In this document: positions 38,648 through 44,556 of the stretch, one piece after another
How the letters are laid out: each line of letters starts with the position of its first letter
How positions within the stretch are numbered: the stretch's first letter is position 1
Origin: Gemmatimonadales bacterium
Lineage (GTDB): Bacteria > Krumholzibacteriota > Krumholzibacteriia > LZORAL124-64-63
Reading direction: 5' to 3'
NCBI GenBank assembly: GCA_019038745.1
Contig: JAHOYV010000065.1
Location: 1-44,556, forward strand
DNA length: 44,556 nucleotides
Position numbers and translations under genes: made by a program
The notes under the pieces: generated by a model
Seen by the model: only the letters and a program-made list of their open reading frames with translations
The model's database searches: none
Told to the model about the DNA's origin: nothing

Positions 38648-40249
38648 GTGGCGTTCGGGAAGCTTGAAGGCAACCGCGAGTTTCTGTGGTTCTGGGAAGG
38701 CGCGAACCACGGTTGGGGTACGCGCATCATGCACGTACCCAACTACGCTGCTGGTATGCAGCGGTGGCGTGCACGCCTGACCCAGACCCGCGATACAGTC
38801 AGTTTCGACGACGCCGACAAGGCGCTCATCACAGCTATCGACGCTGCGGGTACAGTTGTAGACGACACGTTCGCGCTCTGCGGGCGGCTCGATAGTGAGG
38901 CGTACGCTACGCTCTTCACCGGGGTTTGCAAGGACTACTCGTGGGAGAACGGCGTACTGGAAATGAGTATCGCCAACAGGTTCGAGGAACTGCGCTCGGG
39001 CCGGTTCCAGTCGAACTACCGCGACCTTCGATACTACACAATGGACAAGCTCCAAGTCGCGGCCCTGAACGGTACCGAGGTTCTACTGAACGGATCGGTA
39101 GTACTCAACCGTGGCGGCGCAGTTGTCTATGACAGCGGCCCGTCAGACGACGTGTTCCTCGCCACCAACAGCATCCTTGTATTCAGTTCCGTAGCCGATC
39201 CGAGCACTATTGACGATCCGTGGGAGTTCGCTATCGCCGGGTTCCCGCACCTCGAGGATGAGAACTTCGCTACCAGTATCGCAATGCGACTCAGCATCGA
39301 CACTGCGGCTGGTATCGGGAACTACGTCTACGCACCCGAGGACAAGCTGTTCGTCGGTAGTCCGCAGTCTCTCATCCGCGAGTTCCTGGGTGGCACCAGT
39401 ACCGACGTTGGCTGGACGGAAGGTGATGACTTCGTACTCGGAACAACGGACGTTCTGGATCAGGTCGAACTTCGCGTTCCGGTAAGCTACCGTGCCAACT
39501 CCGACGCAAGTGTTCTATCGGTGCTTGACCACATCTGCGAGACGACCCTGATAAGTGCGTGGCCCGACCGTGAAGCCGTAGTCCATTTCGTGCCACACAC
39601 GCAGATCGACCTTGCACTGCCGAGCGACGGCACGCTGTCACGCGAGACGGGGTTCAAGAACCTGCGCTACGGTTACGACTCAGACGATATCGTTACGACC
39701 ATCGAACTCTACTTCGGCTACGACTCCGACGCCAACAGTGCCCTAGACGAATGGGGCGGGCACAAGACGTTCGAGGTTCCGGCACACTGGCCGGGTCAGA
39801 CGGGCGTGGAACGTACCAGCAGCATGAAGGCGAAGTACTTTTTCCATCCCGACACAGCACGGGCGATGTCGCTTCGGGTACTGGGCCGTCACTTCAAGGG
39901 CGTGCCGCAGCTTGAACTGGACTGCCTACCCACCGCCGCGACGGTAACGATAGGCGACATTGAAACGATCTACTTTACACTGCTGGACGTGAACGGTGCC
40001 TACTATGAAGTCGCGTCTATCCAAGACGGCTGGGAGAACGACGGCATCCGGGTTGTTCTACAGGCGGGTACGTCGCTCTACGACCTGCTCGGGTTCGGGG
40101 AATGGGAAGACTCGCCGTGGAGTGACCATGCGGTTAGCGGTACCAGTACGTTGGGGTGGGGTGAGGGCACGCTCGGCGACGATGCGCTCGGGACGTGCAA
40201 CGGGATCGACGTTGGCCGGTACGGCACAGTGTTTAGGTGGGGCGGATGA
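38648..40249 (+). CDS. tail hub / tail-tip protein
   Basis: 533 residues, GTG start one base past the previous stop. LCGRLDSEAYATLFTGVCKDYSWENGVLEMSIANRFEEL and FHPDTARAMSLRVLGRHFKGVPQLELDCLP recall the hub domain of baseplate proteins, which close the tube end. It likely binds the distal protein above and the three following proteins. Family by inference. Confidence 0.6.
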   Translation: MAFGKLEGNREFLWFWEGANHGWGTRIMHVPNYAAGMQRWRARLTQTRDTVSFDDADKALITAIDAAGTVVDDTFALCGRLDSEAYATLFTGVCKDYSWENGVLEMSIANRFEELRSGRFQSNYRDLRYYTMDKLQVAALNGTEVLLNGSVVLNRGGAVVYDSGPSDDVFLATNSILVFSSVADPSTIDDPWEFAIAGFPHLEDENFATSIAMRLSIDTAAGIGNYVYAPEDKLFVGSPQSLIREFLGGTSTDVGWTEGDDFVLGTTDVLDQVELRVPVSYRANSDASVLSVLDHICETTLISAWPDREAVVHFVPHTQIDLALPSDGTLSRETGFKNLRYGYDSDDIVTTIELYFGYDSDANSALDEWGGHKTFEVPAHWPGQTGVERTSSMKAKYFFHPDTARAMSLRVLGRHFKGVPQLELDCLPTAATVTIGDIETIYFTLLDVNGAYYEVASIQDGWENDGIRVVLQAGTSLYDLLGFGEWEDSPWSDHAVSGTSTLGWGEGTLGDDALGTCNGIDVGRYGTVFRWGG

Positions 40250-40791
40250 GCAGCGATATTTCACTGACCGGCGAAGACTGGCACGGCACACAGATGAAGC
40301 CGGACATATTCGAGCCAGTAACCGCCGAGTGGGCGGGCCGCGTAGCGAAGAACGCCGGATGGCTGTTCGCACGACAGCAGCAGACGATATTCGCTGACGG
40401 GGCAGACCGTAGCCTGAGATATGACGACCAAACTCCTCTCTTTCAGGTAATCTTTAACCGCCGCTTCTGGCTCAACGAGGTAGTGGGTACCTTCGTCCTG
40501 TCGTTCGATTTAGAATACTACGAAACCAGCCCTGTGGTGGTGCAGGGCACGCTCTTTATGGGCTATGGCAACGGGTGGTTGGAGCTGGGTACCTGCGAAG
40601 GTAGCTATACAACCGAGGGGCGAAAGTCGCTTACAATCTACCTCGGGCGGGACTGGCACAAGGACCAGAACTACCTTGTGCGGAATAAGGAGTATGGTTG
40701 GCTCCAAGTCCGATGCTCAACAGACGGAGCCGATCCCGACAAGTACGCTGATTTCAAGTGGTTTTCCCTGGTCGGTTTTCCGAGGACGTAA
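40246..40791 (+). CDS. tail-tip protein, tandem set member 1
   Basis: ATGA overlap with the hub gene. 181 residues: a helical start (WAGRVAKNAGWLFARQQQTIF) then a beta domain (FQVIFNRRFWLNEVVGTFVLSF). The two next proteins have the same overall order and size, so all three may come from duplication. Possibly receptor-binding. Confidence 0.55.
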   Translation: MSSDISLTGEDWHGTQMKPDIFEPVTAEWAGRVAKNAGWLFARQQQTIFADGADRSLRYDDQTPLFQVIFNRRFWLNEVVGTFVLSFDLEYYETSPVVVQGTLFMGYGNGWLELGTCEGSYTTEGRKSLTIYLGRDWHKDQNYLVRNKEYGWLQVRCSTDGADPDKYADFKWFSLVGFPRT

Positions 40792-40793
40792 CT

Positions 40794-41324
40794 ATGCCGC
40801 GTTCGTCTATCACGGGTACGGGTTGGCAGGATGCGTGGGGCACCTTGGGTACGCAATCCATGCAGCCGTCACCGCACATCGAAGGACTCGCTGCGTTCGC
40901 GCAGAGGATCGACGACCGTGTGTGTTTCCTCGCGGCACAACAGACGGATACTGTGTTCTCTGAAAACGGGAACAAGGCATACCAGATTAACAACGGCCCG
41001 CTAGTTCTGTTGGACCGTTATCACATCTACTATAACGGTCGTCACCCGCAACTCGTCTTTGGGTTTGGTCATAGCATCGGTGGCGGTGTCTATGCACAGG
41101 CCGGGACTTACAGTGTGCGGTTCGGTGATGTAGATTTCGGGACAATCATAGTGTCCACGCCCGGCGGGACTACTTGTGAATGGAATGTTGATATCCCCGA
41201 TTCGTTCAGTGCTGGCGAGCACCTGCTGAAGATATATGGAGCAACCAACGAAATCTATACGCCACCGTGGTTCTATGGTGTATGGGTGACCTTTCTACCT
41301 TGCGACTTTCCTTGGGGTTATTGA
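40794..41324 (+). CDS. tail-tip protein, tandem set member 2
   Basis: 176 residues; HIEGLAAFAQRIDDRVCFLA, then a Q-Q-x-D-T-V-F segment like QQQTIF in member 1, followed by beta strands (PQLVFGFGHSIGGG, YSVRFGDVDFG). 2 bases after the previous stop; no strong ribosome site, so translation is probably coupled. Confidence 0.55.
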   Translation: MPRSSITGTGWQDAWGTLGTQSMQPSPHIEGLAAFAQRIDDRVCFLAAQQTDTVFSENGNKAYQINNGPLVLLDRYHIYYNGRHPQLVFGFGHSIGGGVYAQAGTYSVRFGDVDFGTIIVSTPGGTTCEWNVDIPDSFSAGEHLLKIYGATNEIYTPPWFYGVWVTFLPCDFPWGY

Positions 41325-41902
41325 TGGCCGAGACTATCGTTGTTCAGCGCGGACAGTTCGGAACGCACAACATGCACGTCTATGCGGGCGAGACAGCACT
41401 TAGCCATTGGGCTAGTATCGAAGCGCAGAACACGGGGTACATTGCAGGCAACTGGCAGAGCCACCTTGTCTGTACTCCCAACAGCGAAAAGTGGGAAGTT
41501 TCACACCCGTACGATGACATGATCGGGGGTATGGGCAAAGAGCAGTTGAACCTGTGGCGCATCACTTGGCCCGCGCTCGGTTCCTATACGCGCCTAAGCT
41601 TTACAGCCCTCTCGGGGCCGGACTGGCTTGGGGAACACAAGTTCGACTTTGGTATCCGGCTGTACGACGCGGATTACACTGCTTCGTTCTACGACGGGAC
41701 TGTTCTGGAGAGCTTCGATCAAGAAGAGGCCAAGCGGATTACTTTCCATTGGGACATGGACGATTCCGGGCTTGCGGCCCACATCGACACGGGCATTTAT
41801 ATACAACTGTTCGGCGGACGAGAACTCTACAATCCGCTTGACTGGGGCTGGACGTTCCGGTTCTACGAGTTCTTGATAGTAACTGCCAACTGCCCCCTCT
41901 AA
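41324..41902 (+). CDS. tail-tip protein, tandem set member 3
   Basis: 192 residues; shares bases with the previous stop. Beta-rich (LWRITWPALGSYTRLSFTAL, FDFGIRLYDADYTASFYDG, WTFRFYEFLIVTANCPL). Closest to member 2 in its end pattern. Host-surface binding is a guess from position. Confidence 0.55.
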   Translation: MAETIVVQRGQFGTHNMHVYAGETALSHWASIEAQNTGYIAGNWQSHLVCTPNSEKWEVSHPYDDMIGGMGKEQLNLWRITWPALGSYTRLSFTALSGPDWLGEHKFDFGIRLYDADYTASFYDGTVLESFDQEEAKRITFHWDMDDSGLAAHIDTGIYIQLFGGRELYNPLDWGWTFRFYEFLIVTANCPL

Positions 41903-41914
41903 GGAGCGATGTGC

Positions 41915-42268
41915 ATGAACGGCGACCTCGAAAGACGACTGAGCGACCACATCGAAGAAGGCGCATTGTTTCAAGGCGAGATGCTCGGGTTCGTCGACAA
42001 CTTCAACAAGCGTGTTCTCCCGTCGCTAGTAACAAGTCCTGGTTGCGATGCTCGCCACAGCGAACTCAAAGCCGAGCTTGTCGGGAACGAATTGGACGCG
42101 AGTAGAGATAGTCGCCGAATCTGGAGCAACCGCATTTGGAGTGCCGTTCTTGCGGTTGCGTTGTTGGTTCTTGGTACATGGTTCGGATCAACGAGAGGAG
42201 ATGGTGCCAGTGCTGCCGCAGACGAAGCGGGAAATGTTCCTCGGCATAGCGTGGCAGTTCCTCGGTAA
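41915..42268 (+). CDS. holin-like membrane protein (117 aa)
   Basis: ATG 41915 is chosen over 41909 for its 8-base spacing from AAGGAG. A soluble helical N-terminal part of about 70 residues is followed by one membrane span (IWSAVLAVALLVLGTWFG) and a polar tail. Single-span layout with the NlpC/P60 peptidase next to it suggests a lysis role. It overlaps that gene by 68 bases. Confidence 0.6.
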   Translation: MNGDLERRLSDHIEEGALFQGEMLGFVDNFNKRVLPSLVTSPGCDARHSELKAELVGNELDASRDSRRIWSNRIWSAVLAVALLVLGTWFGSTRGDGASAAADEAGNVPRHSVAVPR

Positions 42269-42677
42269 GTTCTATTCCTGGGGTGGCGACGACCCGTCCG
42301 GCTTCGACTGCTCGGGCCTGGTTATCGAATGTGCCAAGTCGGTCGGTATCCTACCGCGCCGGGGCGACTACCGCGCCGAAGACCTGTGCGTGAGGTGGGG
42401 CCACCTGATCGTGAAAAGGCCCGAGATTCGCCCTGGAGACGTTGTTTTCTTCGGCAGGGGTGGGAAGGTCTCTCACGTAGAGATATGCGCTCTAACGCAG
42501 CCAGATTTGTCCATAGGGGCATCTGGTGGCGGGTCTAAGACCAAGACACGCGAAGACGCTATCAGGGACAACGCCTTCATCAAGGTTCGGCCCATTTGGG
42601 GCCGTGGTTCGGCACACAAAGTTATCGCTATCGTTAGCCTGTTCGACTACCCAAACCCGCCGGGAGGGAACGAATGA
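42201..42677 (+). CDS. NlpC/P60 peptidase (endolysin candidate)
   Basis: Catalytic C37 lies in GGDDPSGFDCSGLVIEC and H92 in RPGDVVFFGRGGKVSHVEI, the two hallmarks of NlpC/P60 enzymes that cut peptidoglycan stem peptides. About 158 residues, domain only. AGAGGAG ends at the ATG, so GTG 42210 (spacing 9) may be the true start. It follows the holin candidate, so cell lysis is likely; a tail-associated role is the alternative. Confidence 0.82.
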   Translation: MVPVLPQTKREMFLGIAWQFLGKFYSWGGDDPSGFDCSGLVIECAKSVGILPRRGDYRAEDLCVRWGHLIVKRPEIRPGDVVFFGRGGKVSHVEICALTQPDLSIGASGGGSKTKTREDAIRDNAFIKVRPIWGRGSAHKVIAIVSLFDYPNPPGGNE

Positions 42678-42973
42678 CCGTAGCAGAACTACCTGACAGG
42701 TGGGAAGCAGAACCAGCACCGGACGGACACGAGCACGGACCCGGCTGGCTGGTGCGGGACACAAGGTTCGAGACACTGCACCACATGACAACGGAAGCGT
42801 TCGCCGCCTTGACGGTTCCGCAGCTTGCGGCGGTGACACCACGAGGCAGGGACGTAGACCACATCACCCGAGTTACCGGCTACTTTTCCTACACCAGCAG
42901 GTTCAACAACGGCAAGCGGGCAGAACTGGACGACCGATTCCGCACCCGGGTAGAGGGAGCGTCTATCATATGA
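42674..42973 (+). CDS. small protein with NrdD-like C-terminal signature (99 aa)
   Basis: ATGA overlap with the peptidase. The C-terminal half has HITRVTGYFSYTSRFNNGK-RAELDDRFRTR, close to the R-V-x-G-Y-x-x-x-x-x-x-N-x-G-K-x-x-E-x-x-x-R pattern near the end of class III ribonucleotide reductases, but there is no catalytic domain and no zinc cysteines. Similar short proteins occur in phages. Role unknown. Confidence 0.6.
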   Translation: MTVAELPDRWEAEPAPDGHEHGPGWLVRDTRFETLHHMTTEAFAALTVPQLAAVTPRGRDVDHITRVTGYFSYTSRFNNGKRAELDDRFRTRVEGASII

Positions 42974-43653
42974 GCCGGTGGGGGACGTTGCCCGAGCTTC
43001 AAGCGGGCGACCTGGTGTTCGTAAAGAACCACGTAACGGGTTGGCGCACTACGTCGCGGTGGCTTATCTCGTTCCTTATCCGGCACATGTCAACGCAGCA
43101 CGGCGAAGGTCCGACGTTCGCCAACCATGTCTGTACCGTTCACGGACCGCACAAGGTCTGGCGTGGTGGTGGGTTTGTGGTAGAGGACTACGCTATCTAC
43201 GAGGCAATGGGCCGGGACGGGTTCTGCAAACGGTGGCTACGCGAGCAGTACGAGAACGGGCATACCGATATCGTTGTCTACCGCGACACCACCCTCACCA
43301 ACAAAGACCGTATCCGTGTCAAGGCGTGCCACGTACACCTTCGGGGCAAGCGGTACCCGAAGACGCTGATCGGTGCCCACAGCATCGACTACGGCGCGAC
43401 GAAGCTGTGGCAGAGCATGGGTGGTACAGGTGAGTGCCGGGCCGCGCGGTGGCTCTACCACCAGTTCGTGAACCGCAAGCAGAACGTGGACTACCCGATG
43501 TGCAGTTGGGCGGTCGGCTACATGTGGGACGTGTGGCTCAAGCGCCCGTTCAGTATCGGCTACAAGGTCGCTACACCCGATGACCTGATGGACGAGTGCC
43601 AGGACAACGACAAGTGGCAGCGCGTATTCACCTATCGCAAACAGGAGGGGTGA
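42970..43653 (+). CDS. permuted papain-fold peptidase (YiiX / NlpC-P60-like)
   Basis: ATG 42970 overlaps the previous stop; a longer frame reading back to 42700 is out-of-frame translation. LQAGDLVFVKN is the entry strand, GPTFANHVCTVHG gives the histidine, VVEDYAIYEAM an acidic residue and PMCSWAVGYMWD the cysteine near residue 178. Histidine before cysteine is the order of circularly permuted NlpC/P60 enzymes. It may be a second lysin or a host-wall opener. Confidence 0.65.
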   Translation: MSRWGTLPELQAGDLVFVKNHVTGWRTTSRWLISFLIRHMSTQHGEGPTFANHVCTVHGPHKVWRGGGFVVEDYAIYEAMGRDGFCKRWLREQYENGHTDIVVYRDTTLTNKDRIRVKACHVHLRGKRYPKTLIGAHSIDYGATKLWQSMGGTGECRAARWLYHQFVNRKQNVDYPMCSWAVGYMWDVWLKRPFSIGYKVATPDDLMDECQDNDKWQRVFTYRKQEG

Positions 43654-44556
43654 TGCCAGGACTATCGTGGGGTAGTGGGCCGGGGAGCGAGAAGCAACGG
43701 CTAGTTGATCTTGTGGCTGGCGGCACGACGGACGCACGCGAACTGGCCGACTGGTTCCCAGACAGGACGCACGATGCTCTCAGGCTGAAGCTGGCCGACC
43801 TCTTGCGGGAAAGTTCAAAGCCCGTTAGGGTACCCAAATCAGATACGAACCCCGAACATGCGATGCCGGACTACGGCGAGCCACCCGAGAAGCCCATCGA
43901 CGTGATGGCGTGGCTGGACAGGACGGGCAAGCGCATGGATGGGCACAAGCCCGCGAAGGACTACTACCGCATCACCATCCCCACCGACAAACCCATCGCT
44001 GTGATGTACTCTGCCGACTGGCATTTCGGCGGGTTGGACGTGGACTACACCGCGCTCAAGCGGCACATCCACTTCCTGCTCAACGTGCCTGGATTCTACA
44101 TGTCGCTGGTGGGCGACATCGGCAACTTCATGAACCTGCACCGCACGGTGGCGACCCGGCGCGACATCCTCACACCAGACGAGCAGGCCGAGTTCCTGCA
44201 CAGCCTCATCCATGAAACGGTGGAGAAGGGCAAGCTCTTGACCGTCAACTCGGGCAACCATGACGATGAGTTCACAGAGCGGAGCGCGGGGCTTGGCATG
44301 CTCAAGCTCATGGCGAAGGGCAAGGTGCCGTACTTCCGGGGCCACGGGTATCTTGACCTTGTGCTCCAGACCAGCGACGGGGCCGAGACTACGTACCCCA
44401 TCGGCACCGCGCACAAGACGCGGTTCAACTCCTTCATGAACCAACTCCACGGCAACAAGCGCATGCAGCAGATGACCGCTGAGTTCTTTGGCGTTGACAG
44501 GCCGATCCCCCGCGTGTTCGTGACCGCGCACACGCACAACCCCGCGATGGCGACCG
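43653..44556 (+). CDS. calcineurin-like metallophosphoesterase with N-terminal helix-turn-helix
   Basis: It continues at 1-264 (370 residues in all). Residues 10-55 (EKQRLVDLVAGGTTDARELADWF, then ALRLKLADLL) look like a helix-turn-helix. The catalytic domain has D122 and H124 (YSADWHFGG), G-D-I-G-N (154-158), G-N-H-D (201-204) and T-A-H-T-H (291-295), all the metal ligands of the family. It would cleave phosphoester bonds, probably in nucleic acid given the added domain. ATG 43653 shares a base with the previous stop. Confidence 0.88.
   Translation, partial: MPGLSWGSGPGSEKQRLVDLVAGGTTDARELADWFPDRTHDALRLKLADLLRESSKPVRVPKSDTNPEHAMPDYGEPPEKPIDVMAWLDRTGKRMDGHKPAKDYYRITIPTDKPIAVMYSADWHFGGLDVDYTALKRHIHFLLNVPGFYMSLVGDIGNFMNLHRTVATRRDILTPDEQAEFLHSLIHETVEKGKLLTVNSGNHDDEFTERSAGLGMLKLMAKGKVPYFRGHGYLDLVLQTSDGAETTYPIGTAHKTRFNSFMNQLHGNKRMQQMTAEFFGVDRPIPRVFVTAHTHNPAMAT
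44502..44556. repeat. terminal direct repeat, second copy
   Basis: Identical to 1-55 over all 55 bases; see the first copy. The join falls within the metallophosphoesterase gene and keeps its frame. Confidence 0.95.

Noticed and set aside
42700..42969. N-terminal extension of the 42970 peptidase
   Set aside because: It overlaps the NrdD-tail gene in another frame and has the composition of out-of-frame translation; ATG 42970 fits operon packing.

Overview
The window is a complete, circularly permuted tailed-phage genome. Bases 1-55 are repeated exactly at 44502-44556, and one metallophosphoesterase gene reads through that join in frame, so the unique length is 44501 bp. Gene order is that of a siphovirus: terminase, portal, scaffold, capsid, head-tail connectors, tail tube, frameshifted tail chaperones, an 886-residue tape measure, then tail tip and lysis genes. 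A tyrosine integrase points to a temperate or formerly temperate lifestyle. The sequence is GC-rich, Shine-Dalgarno sites are strong (GGAGG), and GTG and TTG starts are common. Promoter-like sites are of the vegetative type (TTGACR-N17/18-TAnnnT). The host cannot be named. A phage-encoded ribosomal protein bS21 and a GT9 heptosyltransferase-family enzyme argue for a host that uses bS21, and weakly for a Gram-negative one.

Layout. (1) 828-9476, rightward: nucleic-acid module of closely packed small genes, with an ERF annealing protein, a wHTH-HNH nuclease, a Holliday-junction-resolvase-like PD-(D/E)XK protein, an ATP-dependent RNA ligase and many small zinc-ribbon or unknown proteins. (2) 9532-15655, mostly leftward: integrase, a DNA polymerase III beta-clamp homologue, conserved small phage proteins and three very small membrane proteins. 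One rightward DNA-binding-like gene (11323) sits inside it. The intergenic DNA of this arm is unusually structured: a five-unit T-tract array, a five-copy GTTGATAC-N5-CCTATACA motif and paired dyads. (3) 15656-16356: a divergent control region with a leftward and a rightward promoter and two exact tandem 24-bp operator-like repeats in front of a winged-helix gene. (4) 16357-18927, rightward: regulator, unknown genes, a lipoprotein-like protein, a sulfotransferase and an ASCH-like protein. (5) 18939 through the join to 823, rightward: two methyltransferases, terminase, portal, scaffold, capsid, a block of four glycosyltransferases set between head genes, connectors, tail genes, lysis genes, the metallophosphoesterase and bS21.

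How it works together (inference). There is no recognisable polymerase, helicase or primase, so replication must be host-driven. The phage supplies its own sliding clamp, annealing protein and resolvase. bS21, the RNA ligase and a tRNA-like element suggest interference with, or repair of, host translation. The four glycosyltransferases inside the head operon, together with the nearby sulfotransferase and two methyltransferases, look like a virion-surface decoration pathway. That pathway and the structured DNA of the leftward arm are the most novel parts. No small terminase subunit was recognised.
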